The notes beneath the pieces were generated by a model. It was not told where the DNA came from. It saw only the letters and a program-made list of their open reading frames with translations, and made no database searches. Positions 23,761-32,254 of a stretch of 64,000 nt of DNA are shown in pieces. Within the stretch, counting starts at the first letter, position 1, and the number at the start of each line of letters is the position of its first letter. Source of the DNA: Jutongia hominis (lineage in GTDB: Bacteria; Bacillota; Clostridia; Lachnospirales; Lachnospiraceae); contig NZ_JACRSW010000027.1 of NCBI RefSeq assembly GCF_014384965.1, forward strand, positions 1 to 64,000, given 5' to 3'. The position numbers were made by a program, and so were the translations under genes.

Positions 23761-25214
23761 AAGTAAATGAGATTCTTCGATTGGTATGGATCAATCTGAT
23801 CCAGAATAAATTCAAAGTGATCTTAACTTCGATCGGTATTGTAGTTGGTGCGGCAACGATTATGATGGTCATTGCGATCGGCCGTGGAGGACAAAAGGAA
23901 GTAGAAGAACAATTTAAAAACTTAAATGCAGGCGCGATTGATATTTCCTATGAAATGTCAAGTGAATTAAGCAGTCTGATGGATTCTGTAAAGACTTCCG
24001 GTGGGCGTGGTTTTCAGAATTTTGGAAGCAGTTCCAAAAAGAGTGGTTCCTCAACACAAAAAGGATCTTCCGGTGGCGGTATGCCGGGAGGAGGTAACGG
24101 TGGAGCAGGCAATGCAAATGGCAGCAATTTCGGTGGCAGTTCACAAGGCGGTCCGGGTGGATCGGGTAATGGTGGCGGTCCGGGTGGCGACATGATCATG
24201 GGTGGCAGCAATGGCGATGATTCGTCAAGAATGAATCAGGAAAAGATCACATTATCAGAAGATGATGTCGACGACCTAAAGACCTTTTTACCGGGAATTT
24301 CAAAGATCACGATCTCTTATAATACCAAATCCGATGTAGAGGGTGGTGATCTCGATGACGCGACCGGTTATACAATTGCCGGAGTCAAGCACAATTATGC
24401 ATCGATGAGTAATCTTTCGATGGCAGTTGGTGATTTTATTTCTTCCTCGGATGAGGAAAATAAAGAAAAAGTCTGTGTGCTTGGTTATTCAGTGGCAAAA
24501 GAGATCTTTGGCAGTGTTGAAGAAGCTTACGACAGTACAATCTATATTGACAGCAGGGCATATGTTGTCAATGGAGTTCTTGCAGAAATGGGAACGGTAT
24601 CTTCTGGGATCAGCCCGGATGATTCGATCTTTTTACCATACAGTACCGGTGTTAAATACATTGTCGGAAGCAGTGTTTCTCCGACAATCACGGTGATCAT
24701 AGAAGATGTGGACGAAGTAGATGCTGCCATGGAAAATATCCAGACAATCTTATCTGACTCGTATCCGAATGCGGAATTTACGATCACAGATGCCGGAAGC
24801 AAGATGGAAGCTGCTTCTGCGTCAAATGATACTCTTACAACTTTATTGATCTCTATGGCTGTGATCGTTTTTATCGTTGGTGGTATCGGCATTATGAATG
24901 TGTTGTTTGTCTCTGTCAAAGAACGAACAAAAGAAATTGGAATCTTAAAAGCAATCGGTTGTACGAAAAGAGATATTTTATTGGAATTTTTGTTAGAAGC
25001 AAGTTTTATCAGTATATTTGGCGGTATCGCAGGTGTGTTAGCCGGACTTGGTCTGACACCGATCTTAGAGCATTTTGGTGTCCGGGTTGAACTATCGGTC
25101 TTAGTAGCCGTCTTAGCCGTTGTTTTTGCTCTTGTGACAGGAACGGTATTTGGATTCTATCCGGCATTGAAAGCATCGAATCTAGTACCGGTAGAAGCAT
25201 TAAACGAAGATTAG
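23757..25214 (+). CDS. MacB-type ABC transporter permease
   Basis: 485 residues: an N-terminal membrane helix (about 20-45, ILTSIGIVVGAATIMMVIAIG), a large extracellular domain, and a C-terminal FtsX block with three helices (from about 360, including NVLFVSVKERTKEIGILKAIG). This is the MacB permease layout but without a fused ATPase; the ATPase is encoded three genes on. Within the extracellular domain, residues about 80-160 are an extreme Gly/Ser/Asn tract with GGMPGGGNGGAGN-type sequence, not part of the family core. It probably exports a peptide, drug or cell-envelope substrate. The start overlaps the upstream stop. Confidence 0.88.
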   Translation: MKVNEILRLVWINLIQNKFKVILTSIGIVVGAATIMMVIAIGRGGQKEVEEQFKNLNAGAIDISYEMSSELSSLMDSVKTSGGRGFQNFGSSSKKSGSSTQKGSSGGGMPGGGNGGAGNANGSNFGGSSQGGPGGSGNGGGPGGDMIMGGSNGDDSSRMNQEKITLSEDDVDDLKTFLPGISKITISYNTKSDVEGGDLDDATGYTIAGVKHNYASMSNLSMAVGDFISSSDEENKEKVCVLGYSVAKEIFGSVEEAYDSTIYIDSRAYVVNGVLAEMGTVSSGISPDDSIFLPYSTGVKYIVGSSVSPTITVIIEDVDEVDAAMENIQTILSDSYPNAEFTITDAGSKMEAASASNDTLTTLLISMAVIVFIVGGIGIMNVLFVSVKERTKEIGILKAIGCTKRDILLEFLLEASFISIFGGIAGVLAGLGLTPILEHFGVRVELSVLVAVLAVVFALVTGTVFGFYPALKASNLVPVEALNED

Positions 25215-25228
25215 AAATGGAGGCTTAT

Positions 25229-26077
25229 ATGAAAAAAAGAAAAATAACAATGCTGTTTTTGATCGCCGGTCTTCTGTTTAGCGGATGTGGAAAAAATGAT
25301 GCTTCTGATGCAACAGATATTTCTTCTGTCGAATTGAAAAGCAACCAAAAGATCGTGATCGGTAAGATTACGGAAATAGCAGGCAATGAGATGACCTATA
25401 CGATCCTAAAGAAAGTGTCTGCAAAGAGCAGTTCCTCTGACCAGAGTAAGAGTGGCAATTCGGGCAATGCACCGGATCAAAGCAGTAATAGCAATGACAG
25501 CAGTAATGCAGGAAATACACCGGATCAAAGCAGTAGTAGCAATGACAGCAGTAATTCGGGCAATGCATCGGATCAAGGCAGTAACGGTAATGATAGCAAT
25601 AATTCGGGCAATACATCCGGTCAAAGTAAGAATGGAAACAGCAGCAGTAGCAGTTCATCCGACACAAAAGGAAGTAATAATGACTTTGGTGGAATGCCGG
25701 CAATGCAAAACGGAAGCAGCAGTCAGGGACAGATGCCATCAGGAGGACAGGGCGATGCACCAGGAAACCCACCGGATGCCAATGGCATGCAAGATCAGCA
25801 AAATAGCACCTCCGATAGTAGCACAGGATCGGACAGCAGCAAAAGCAAATCCACTTCGAAAAGCAAATCGAACACAAACAGCAAAAAGAAGGGTATGACC
25901 ATGTATACTTCTACAAACAAGTCAGCAACGATGACCATTCCGATTGGAACAGACGTGATCACTTCTCTTGGCAACAAGACCACCTTTTCGCGTTTGTCAA
26001 ATGGAGACGTGATAAAGATGATCGTTGAGACGGATCAGGATGGAAACAAAGTAATCGTAGGAATCTGGATGGTGTAA
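25229..26077 (+). CDS. Lipoprotein with Ser/Asn/Gly tandem repeats, part of the ABC export operon
   Basis: 282 residues. Signal peptide with lipobox LLFSGC, giving an N-terminal lipidated Cys. Residues about 70-215 are low complexity and include a 16-residue tandem repeat (DQSSNSNDSSNAGNTP and two variants; 48-base DNA period between about 25480 and 25630). A small C-terminal domain (TMTIPIGTDVITSLGNKTTFSRL...) follows. The ATG at 25229 fits GGAGG at 25219; an ATG at 25217 overlaps that site. Its position suggests an accessory surface component of the exporter. No known family recognised. Confidence 0.75.
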   Translation: MKKRKITMLFLIAGLLFSGCGKNDASDATDISSVELKSNQKIVIGKITEIAGNEMTYTILKKVSAKSSSSDQSKSGNSGNAPDQSSNSNDSSNAGNTPDQSSSSNDSSNSGNASDQGSNGNDSNNSGNTSGQSKNGNSSSSSSSDTKGSNNDFGGMPAMQNGSSSQGQMPSGGQGDAPGNPPDANGMQDQQNSTSDSSTGSDSSKSKSTSKSKSNTNSKKKGMTMYTSTNKSATMTIPIGTDVITSLGNKTTFSRLSNGDVIKMIVETDQDGNKVIVGIWMV

Positions 26078-26089
26078 AGGAGGAGCAGT

Positions 26090-26833
26090 ATGTTTGCAAA
26101 AAAAAAGAAAAGAGAAATGATCAGACAATTACAGGAAACAGATCATAAGATTGATATTCGTATGTTAAACAAAAGTTATCAGATGGGAGAGCAGTCATTA
26201 CATGTCTTAAAAGATATTAATTTTACGGTAGACGAGGGCGAATTTGTCGCCATACTCGGACCGTCCGGCTCTGGTAAATCTACATTGATGAATGTGATCG
26301 GCTGTATGGACCAATGGGACACAGGAGAATATTATCTGGATGGTATGCCGGTGCATGCGTTAAACGGAAAAGAACTGACACAGATCCGCAATGAAAAGAT
26401 CGGTTTTGTTTTTCAGAATTATCATCTGATTCCGGCATATACAGTATTACAAAATGTCATTATGCCGCTTTTAATGCGTGGTATCGATCATAAGACAGCC
26501 GAAGACATGTGTATGGATACGATAAGGCTTCTCGGACTTGGTGAACGGTTACACCATAAACCAAATGAATTATCCGGTGGACAAAAACAGCGTGTTGCGA
26601 TCGCAAGAGCATTAGTCGGAAAGCCTGCCATCCTGCTTGCAGATGAACCATCGGGTGCATTAGACAGTAAGATGGGAAAAGAGGTACTTCGTTTGTTTGG
26701 AGAGTTAAATGCCATGGGCAATACAATTGTGATGATCACACATGATCTGGAAGTAGCAAAAGCAGCACAAAGAGTTGTGCGGATCGTAGATGGAAAATTG
26801 TATCATAAAGAAGAACAGGAAGCAACCGGTTAA
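26090..26833 (+). CDS. ABC transporter ATP-binding protein (MacB/LolD type)
   Basis: 247 residues. Walker A GPSGSGKST (about 63-71), Q-loop VFQNYHLIPAYTVLQNV, signature LSGGQKQRVAIARAL, Walker B ILLADEPSGALD, and the H-loop ITHDLEVA. This is the class that pairs with MacB/FtsX-type permeases. It has a charged 25-residue extension before the domain. RBS AAAGGAGGAGC. It closes the operon; its last codons form the left arm of a terminator hairpin. Confidence 0.93.
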   Translation: MFAKKKKREMIRQLQETDHKIDIRMLNKSYQMGEQSLHVLKDINFTVDEGEFVAILGPSGSGKSTLMNVIGCMDQWDTGEYYLDGMPVHALNGKELTQIRNEKIGFVFQNYHLIPAYTVLQNVIMPLLMRGIDHKTAEDMCMDTIRLLGLGERLHHKPNELSGGQKQRVAIARALVGKPAILLADEPSGALDSKMGKEVLRLFGELNAMGNTIVMITHDLEVAKAAQRVVRIVDGKLYHKEEQEATG

Positions 26834-26858
26834 TGGCTGCTTCCTGTTCTTCTTTTTT
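26811..26858 (+). terminator. Terminator of the ABC export operon
   Basis: AAGAACAGGAAGCA (26811-26824) pairs with TGCTTCCTGTTCTT (26838-26851), then CTTTTTT. The stem begins inside the ATPase coding end. It may also stop leftward transcription from rfbB. Confidence 0.85.
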
Positions 26859-26929
26859 CTCCAACTCCTGACAAAGAGCTGATTATTATAATATAAGCTT
26901 CATCCTAATTTTTGACAAAAGTCAAAGGA

Positions 26930-27949
26930 TTAGCGGTTACCATACATCTTATCATAATAATTTGCATATTCACCGGAAATGATATTTTCCCACCACTCAC
27001 GATTGTCTAAATACCAGGCGATCGTTTTTTTGATACCTTCATCAAATGGAGTAGCTGGAAGCCAACCAAGTTCATTATGGATCTTTGTAGGATCGATCGC
27101 ATAACGACGGTCATGACCGGGACGGTCTGTTACATAAGTGATCAGATCTTCTGATTTATGAAGCTGCGCAAGCACTGTCTTAACTACTTCAAGATTTGTC
27201 TTTTCATTATGTCCACCGATATTATATACTTCACCCGGCGTACCTTTGCGGATGATCAGATCGATCGCGATACAATGATCTTCAACATAAAGCCAGTCAC
27301 GGACGTTTTCGCCTTTTCCATAGACAGGAAGCTCTTTATCGTTCAATGCATTGGCAATGATCAAAGGAATCAGCTTCTCAGGGAAATGGTAAGGTCCATA
27401 GTTGTTAGAACATCTTGAGATCGTACATGGCATCTTATAAGTACGTGCATAAGCCTGGACCAAAAGATCAGCAGATGCTTTTGATGCTGAATATGGGCTG
27501 GAAGTATGGATCGGAGTTTCTTCTGTAAAGAAAAGATCCGGACGGTCAAGTGGAAGATCGCCATATACTTCGTCAGTTGATACCTGATGATAACGTTTGA
27601 TACCATATTTACGGCAGGCATCTAACATAACGCTTGTACCAATGATATTGGTACGAAGGAAGATCTCAGGATCTGTGATCGAACGGTCAACATGGCTTTC
27701 TGCTGCAAAGTTGACTACGATGTCAGGCTTTTCTTCTTCAAAGATCTTATAAATCGCATCACGATCTGCGATATCTGCTTTAAAAAATTTGAAATTTTCC
27801 TTATCCATGATCGGAGCCAGTGTTTCCATGTTTCCGGCATAAGTTAATTTGTCAATACAAAGGATGGTGTCTTCGGGATACTTATTTGTCATATAGTGGC
27901 AGAAATTACCACCGATAAATCCGGCACCACCGGTTACGATAATTTTCAT
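26930..27949 (-). CDS. rfbB: dTDP-glucose 4,6-dehydratase
   Basis: Converts dTDP-glucose to dTDP-4-keto-6-deoxyglucose, step two of dTDP-L-rhamnose synthesis. 339 residues. NAD-binding GGAGFIGGNF at 7-16, the catalytic region VSTDEVYGDL, YSASKASADLLV (Tyr-x-x-x-Lys), and NNYGPYHFPEKLIP. It follows rfbA with 15 bases between them and shares its transcript. rfbC and rfbD are not in the window, so either they lie elsewhere or a different 6-deoxy sugar is made. Confidence 0.95.
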   Translation of the reverse strand: MKIIVTGGAGFIGGNFCHYMTNKYPEDTILCIDKLTYAGNMETLAPIMDKENFKFFKADIADRDAIYKIFEEEKPDIVVNFAAESHVDRSITDPEIFLRTNIIGTSVMLDACRKYGIKRYHQVSTDEVYGDLPLDRPDLFFTEETPIHTSSPYSASKASADLLVQAYARTYKMPCTISRCSNNYGPYHFPEKLIPLIIANALNDKELPVYGKGENVRDWLYVEDHCIAIDLIIRKGTPGEVYNIGGHNEKTNLEVVKTVLAQLHKSEDLITYVTDRPGHDRRYAIDPTKIHNELGWLPATPFDEGIKKTIAWYLDNREWWENIISGEYANYYDKMYGNR

Positions 27950-27964
27950 AATAGTCCTCCATTC

Positions 27965-28840
27965 TTAAAAAATCTTTCCTTCAGCAACCTGTTTTAAGTG
28001 CTTACCATAAGAAGATTTTCCATATTGCTCAGCTGATTCTAATAATTTTTCTTTGCCAATCCAGCCGTTGCGATAAGCGATTTCTTCAACAGCGGAGATT
28101 TGTACGCCCTGACGGTTCTCGATCACGCGGACAAATTCAGAAGCTTCGGCAAGGGCATCGGTTGTTCCGGTATCTAACCAGGCATAACCACGACCGAGTG
28201 TGACAACGTCTAAGCTGCCCTGCTCAAGATACATGCGGTTTAAGTCTGTGATCTCTAACTCTCCTCTGGCAGATGGTTTTACTTTACGAGCCATTTCTAC
28301 GACATGCTTATCATAGAAATACAAGCCGGTTACACAGTAGTTTGACTTTGGATGTTCCGGCTTTTCTTCAATGGAAATTGCTTTTCCGTTTTTATCAAAT
28401 TCAACGATACCAAAGCGTTCCGGGTCATCTACATAATAACCGAATACGGTTGCACCTTCCTGCTTAGAAGCCGCTTTCTTTAACATAGGAGAAAGTCCGT
28501 TCCCATAGAAAATATTATCTCCCAAAACCATTGCACAGGAATCGTCACCGATAAAATCAGCACCAATCAGAAATGCCTGTGCCAGTCCGTCAGGAGACGG
28601 TTGTTCTTTATAAGACAGATGAATACCAAAATTGCTTCCATCCCCAAGTAAACGCTCAAAGTTTGGCAGATCCGTTGGAGTGGAGATGATCAATATATCC
28701 TGAATTCCGGCCAACATCAATGTCGATAATGGATAATAAATCATTGGTTTATCATAAACAGGAAGTAGCTGTTTTGATGTTACCATAGTCAGTGGATACA
28801 AACGGGTTCCGGATCCACCGGCAAGAATAATTCCTTTCAT
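27965..28840 (-). CDS. rfbA: Glucose-1-phosphate thymidylyltransferase
   Basis: Makes dTDP-glucose from dTTP and glucose-1-phosphate. 291 residues with the nucleotidyl motif [11 protein letters not shown] at 8-18, [15 protein letters not shown] and the metal-site region VLGDNIFYG. The start at 28840 (MKGIILAGG) follows TGGAGG; a longer frame from 28912 runs through the structured leader and is not used. A promoter at 28983-29012 and two leader hairpins precede it. Confidence 0.95.
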   Translation of the reverse strand: MKGIILAGGSGTRLYPLTMVTSKQLLPVYDKPMIYYPLSTLMLAGIQDILIISTPTDLPNFERLLGDGSNFGIHLSYKEQPSPDGLAQAFLIGADFIGDDSCAMVLGDNIFYGNGLSPMLKKAASKQEGATVFGYYVDDPERFGIVEFDKNGKAISIEEKPEHPKSNYCVTGLYFYDKHVVEMARKVKPSARGELEITDLNRMYLEQGSLDVVTLGRGYAWLDTGTTDALAEASEFVRVIENRQGVQISAVEEIAYRNGWIGKEKLLESAEQYGKSSYGKHLKQVAEGKIF

Positions 28841-28868
28841 ATTTAGCCTCCATTTTGTTTTCTTATGT

Positions 28869-28902
28869 ATTCTCGGAGTTGTTTTGAGAAGATACCGAGA
28901 AT
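28869..28902 (-). promoter_or_regulatory. Leader hairpin motif, copy A (rfbA)
   Basis: Arms ATTCTCGG (28869-28876) and CCGAGAAT (28895-28902) with the unpaired strip AGAAGAT (28887-28893; ATCTTCT in the RNA sense). It ends 28 bases before the rfbA start. The same layout occurs before the S26 peptidase gene at 32735-32770, with a C-G to T-A change preserved on both sides of the stem. A second hairpin (TGATC...GATCA arms, about 28915-28960) lies further upstream in the same leader. Confidence 0.5.
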
Positions 28903-28982
28903 ATATTCTCATAGGTGATCAGGGATTTTCAGGAAATGAAAGAATTCCCGATCAATATTGTAAAAATAATTCAAACCATTTT

Positions 28983-29012
28983 ATTATAGCATACAAATAT
29001 AAAAAAAGGCAA
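28983..29012 (-). promoter_or_regulatory. Promoter for rfbA-rfbB
   Basis: Leftwards: TTGCCT (29007-29012), 18 bases, TATAAT (28983-28988) with a TGC extension. The predicted leader is about 135 bases and holds two hairpins. Confidence 0.6.
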
Positions 29013-29088
29013 CTTTTATCCCATTTTTTAGAAAATATCTTCTATTAACTGATATTTTAGCCTGTGTCTTTCATTACATCAGTTATGG

Positions 29089-29157
29089 ATATGGACCGGT
29101 TTTATGTCTATACCTTAAAAAATATGGACCGGCTTTCCGTCTGTACCTTGTGAAATA
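29089..29157. repeat. Two-unit 33-base direct repeat
   Basis: TATGGACCGGTTTTATGTCT and its neighbour TATGGACCGGCTTTCCGTCT start 33 bases apart, each continuing into a TACCTT-like end. The frame ATG 29085 to TGA would give a 22-residue peptide containing the repeated MDRxxVxTL unit, but there is no ribosome site, so it is not called as a gene. The rest of the 28913-29178 spacer holds only the rfbA promoter. Confidence 0.6.
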
Positions 29158-29178
29158 TCAATGGAGTTTATCGTCTGC

Positions 29179-29207
29179 TTGTCAGTAGCGGATGTGTTTT
29201 GTATAAT
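29179..29207 (+). promoter_or_regulatory. Promoter for the metallophosphoesterase gene
   Basis: TTGTCA (29179-29184), 17 bases, TATAAT (29202-29207), about 65 bases before the start at 29272. Confidence 0.65.
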
Positions 29208-29271
29208 AGCTTTTTAGTAAGAGGATAACAGGTTTGCTTTTAATACAAAAGCAGGAAAGTGAAAGAACTAC

Positions 29272-29859
29272 ATGAAATATTATATTGCAGACTGTCATTT
29301 CGGGCATGAAAAAGTAAGACAATTAGATCAAAGGCCATTTGAAACAGTAGAGCAAATGGATACATATATGATAGAACAATGGAACCGTGTTGTAAAAAAG
29401 AACCGGGATGAAGTATATATCTTAGGTGATTTTTGTATTGGAAAAGGAGATCAGACGAATGAGGTCCTTAGCATGCTGCGTGGAAAGAAATATCTGATCA
29501 CAGGAAATCATGACCAGCGTTTCCTGCGTGATAAACAATTTGATGCATCTTTGTTTCAATGGATCAAATCCTATGCAGAGATCCATGATAACAACCGGAA
29601 AGTTGTATTAAGCCATTATCCGATCATTTGTTATCATGGACAGTATTTGGGAGATATCAGTTATATGCTATATGGTCATGTTCATGATACAATGGACTAT
29701 AAAAACGTTCGCCGTTTTGTACGGGAAAGCAGACAATGTGTTTACGGAAGTGAGCAAAAAAGTCTGTCATGCAATCTGATCAATTGCTTTGCCGGCTTTT
29801 CTGATTTTGCACCATGCACCTTAGACCAATGGATAAAGATGGAAGAAGAGTATTCTTAA
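29272..29859 (+). CDS. Calcineurin-like metallophosphoesterase
   Basis: 195 residues with the complete set of dinuclear-metal motifs: DCHFGH (about 7-12), GDFC, GNHD, SHYP and GHVH. It belongs to the small stand-alone phosphoesterases often found on phage and accessory DNA; the substrate is unknown. It has its own promoter, and its stop overlaps the stop of the convergent PqqD-family gene by four bases. Its placement inside the leftward glycan region breaks the run of co-oriented genes. Confidence 0.85.
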   Translation: MKYYIADCHFGHEKVRQLDQRPFETVEQMDTYMIEQWNRVVKKNRDEVYILGDFCIGKGDQTNEVLSMLRGKKYLITGNHDQRFLRDKQFDASLFQWIKSYAEIHDNNRKVVLSHYPIICYHGQYLGDISYMLYGHVHDTMDYKNVRRFVRESRQCVYGSEQKSLSCNLINCFAGFSDFAPCTLDQWIKMEEEYS

Positions 29860-30197
29860 TCTTTCAGGGTAAGAATTCCTTTTTGGGTTAAGGAATTTAA
29901 AAATGTCTTGACATCAGGAAGTACTTCGTCTTTTGTTACATCATATTCTGCTTGCAAGGCATGACAGAGCAGCTGCATCAATTCGTCATTGTCCGGCAGG
30001 GGAGCATTGTCGGCAGTTGCTTTCTTTGGCTGTACGGTATGTTGTTTTTGCAGAACCTTTTGTAAGCTGTTCCATAAAAATGCACCGGTTTCATTTAGGG
30101 TAAGAATCTGGTCGATTACCGGATGATCACTTTTTAACGGAACGAGAAAGTAAAAAGTACCAATATTGCGTAATTGATAATCTGTGTGAAGCCGCAT
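29856..30197 (-). CDS. PqqD-family protein (RiPP recognition element fold)
   Basis: 113 residues. The pattern LRNIGTFYFLVPL... LTLNETGAFLWNSLQ... VLPDVKTFLNSLTQKGIL is typical of PqqD-like winged-helix proteins, which bind leader peptides or act as small chaperones in peptide modification. An extra stretch of about 20 polar residues (VQPKKATADNAPLPDND) sits mid-protein. It is the last gene of a four-gene cassette with an S26-type peptidase, a GT2 and a PF14907-type nucleotidyltransferase. No radical SAM enzyme or obvious precursor peptide is nearby, so the substrate is open. Confidence 0.75.
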   Translation of the reverse strand: MRLHTDYQLRNIGTFYFLVPLKSDHPVIDQILTLNETGAFLWNSLQKVLQKQHTVQPKKATADNAPLPDNDELMQLLCHALQAEYDVTKDEVLPDVKTFLNSLTQKGILTLKD

Positions 30198-31439
30198 TTA
30201 ATTCTCCTTTCGTTTTGCGTCAGAGTCAAGCGAAAGTGCTTTAAAAAGTTCTTGTCTTTGCCGTGTGTTTTCTAAGATTGTTTTTGTATCGATCTTGCGT
30301 AAACGGCGGTTGTTACAGAGAAAACGATATAACGTAATACTCCAGAGAACCGGCCAGAAAAGAAAGCAGTGTGACAATTTAGGAAAATAGATCTTCATTT
30401 GCCGGTGTCCCTGTGCAATCGTAGAAGAAAAGTTGTTTTGGTGTGCGATCAGAACGCGGGTGTGATTCTCTTTCCCAAATTCACCGGCAGTATGGATGTC
30501 ATCAAGAACACGTTGCAGCAGAGCCGGATCAATAGTGGCAGCAAGAAATGTACAATGATTTTTTTCTAATATTTCACGAGGTAATCCCAGATAGCGGATG
30601 CATAATTCTGTCATTACTTCACAAAAGGGAACAAGTCCTAAATCCTCAAGCATGGTCTGAAACGCCATAAAGTCGATCTCATGGGCATGGTGTTCTAAGA
30701 AAACCGTCCAGTCACATAAAAGTTTTGCTCCAAATCCGAGACTTGTAAAGTGCTGTAACATATGCAATAAAAGATAAAGCAGATTTTGTTCTGTGTTCAG
30801 GCATTGATAGGAGAGTGCAGCAAAAGAAAGCTTTTTTTTAACAGGGATCGTTTGCTTAAATAATGCCTTTATTGTTTCATCACGTACATTACCGGAGTTG
30901 TTGATCAATTTATTGTGTAATTCTAACAGATAGGTCTTGTCGTTTTCATAATAAAGAAGTTCTTCATGGTGATCTGTCATACCATTTGCCACGCAAAAGC
31001 CATAAGATAAAAGAAGATCTCTGGTACGCGTATATTCTTTCGGATCACTGACTAATATGTCCATATCGCTTGCGCTGCGGCATTCCGGTTTGGGATAATT
31101 GGCAAGCAGCGATACACCTTTTAACAGACAGTAGGAAACGGAATGTTCTTCTAATAAAGCAAGGATCTTCTTTGCAAAAAAGAGCATATCGTAATTATGA
31201 TAGCATTCAAAAAGCATTTCTCTTTGAAAAGTTGTCTCTTGTAACAAAGGATCGTCAATGTCACATTGACAGAGTGCATCGTAAACAAAAAGAGAAACAT
31301 TATGCTGTCTGGCAAGCTGTAATAAGTCCGGAAGCTTCTGCCTGATCTGCTCCTTTTGTGTCTGTGTGATCATGTCGGAATGATCCGAGTGTAAGGCATA
31401 GGAAAGAAGCTTATAAAAGCAGGTGATTTCTGTATTCAT
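30198..31439 (-). CDS. Nucleotidyltransferase family protein (NTP_transf_5, PF14907-like)
   Basis: 413 residues. The motif YCLLKGVSLLANYPKPECRS then SDMDILV (about 105-135) is the LKG...YP...R...DxDILV active-site signature of this uncharacterised nucleotidyltransferase group; the C-terminal two-thirds is helical. Members often accompany PqqD proteins and lasso-peptide or surface-polymer genes. It overlaps the upstream GT2 by four bases and abuts the PqqD gene. A transfer of a nucleotide or phospho-sugar group to a peptide or glycan is inferred, not shown. Confidence 0.8.
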   Translation of the reverse strand: MNTEITCFYKLLSYALHSDHSDMITQTQKEQIRQKLPDLLQLARQHNVSLFVYDALCQCDIDDPLLQETTFQREMLFECYHNYDMLFFAKKILALLEEHSVSYCLLKGVSLLANYPKPECRSASDMDILVSDPKEYTRTRDLLLSYGFCVANGMTDHHEELLYYENDKTYLLELHNKLINNSGNVRDETIKALFKQTIPVKKKLSFAALSYQCLNTEQNLLYLLLHMLQHFTSLGFGAKLLCDWTVFLEHHAHEIDFMAFQTMLEDLGLVPFCEVMTELCIRYLGLPREILEKNHCTFLAATIDPALLQRVLDDIHTAGEFGKENHTRVLIAHQNNFSSTIAQGHRQMKIYFPKLSHCFLFWPVLWSITLYRFLCNNRRLRKIDTKTILENTRQRQELFKALSLDSDAKRKEN

Positions 31440-32248
31440 GATCGCTCCTTCTTTCTTTTTGTAAGTTTTGCCTTCCAGTAAAATTGTAGATAGCGCAAAT
31501 AAAAATGTTCCTGCCTATAGCTGTTTGCAATGGAAAAGAGTAAATCTTTTTTCAGGTCTGTTCTCTTTTGCAAATAAACAGCATATTTTACAAGAAGCTG
31601 GCGGTATCCGATTGCACAACGTTTATCAGAATCGGTTAAAGAGTGGTCGGAATTACAATAAATAGTGGTCTGCTCTGTATTGATATGGCTGATCGTATTG
31701 TTTTGATACAGCTTGAAGATAAAGTCTTCATCGGCATGAGCAACGAGACCGGCATCAAAGCCGCTTACCATATCAAAGCAATAGCGACAAAAGATCAATT
31801 GTGATACATACGAAAGCTTTGCGGAAGTCAAAGACAGATCATCATTTTCCGAAATCGTATTTTGCTGTATGGCCACATTTGTAGCAAGAACGTTGCAAGA
31901 AGGGTTCTTTTCAAAGAAATCCATGCAGCATTCGATCCGTTCCTTTGGCATGATATCCTGAGACGTAATCAATACCAGAAAATGTCCGGTTGCCTGAGCT
32001 GTCGCTTCATTGACCGCATGGATACATTCATTGTGATCAGGGTGTTCTAAATAGATCAGACCGTTTTGTAATTCTGTATCACTCTGTATCGCTTCTTTAT
32101 AGGTGCTGGATGGATCATTTGCATCCATAAGGAGAATTTCAAGCGCTGGATAGGTTTGTGATTTTACAGAATCAATGCATTTTTTTAATAGGATCAGAGG
32201 GGTGTTGCGCGTCAGGATTACAACACTTACGGTTTTTTTTGCTGTCAT
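31436..32248 (-). CDS. Glycosyltransferase family 2
   Basis: 270 residues with a GT-A fold: VSVVILTRNTPLILLKKCIDS at the N-terminus, ILLMDANDPSS, and the region after HFLVLITSQDIMP in place of the usual DxD (the metal motif is not clear). The acceptor is unknown. It sits six bases after the S26-type peptidase gene and overlaps the nucleotidyltransferase start, so the four genes are one transcription unit. Confidence 0.82.
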   Translation of the reverse strand: MTAKKTVSVVILTRNTPLILLKKCIDSVKSQTYPALEILLMDANDPSSTYKEAIQSDTELQNGLIYLEHPDHNECIHAVNEATAQATGHFLVLITSQDIMPKERIECCMDFFEKNPSCNVLATNVAIQQNTISENDDLSLTSAKLSYVSQLIFCRYCFDMVSGFDAGLVAHADEDFIFKLYQNNTISHINTEQTTIYCNSDHSLTDSDKRCAIGYRQLLVKYAVYLQKRTDLKKDLLFSIANSYRQEHFYLRYLQFYWKAKLTKRKKERS

Positions 32249-32254
32249 AGCCTG

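Noticed and set aside
24001-24211. Minus-strand Pro-rich frame and alternate plus frame over the Gly-rich permease tract
   Set aside because: By-products of the repetitive GGN codons in the permease gene.
25368-25898. Long frames on both strands across the lipoprotein repeats, and possible CRISPR-like periodicity
   Set aside because: The 48-base periodicity keeps the lipoprotein reading frame and encodes Ser/Asn/Gly repeats; units are adjacent without spacers, so it is neither CRISPR nor another gene.
29060-29270. RiPP precursor peptide near the PqqD cassette
   Set aside because: Short frames around 29.0-29.3 kb and 32.7-32.8 kb were inspected; none has a ribosome site with a leader/core look, so no precursor is claimed.
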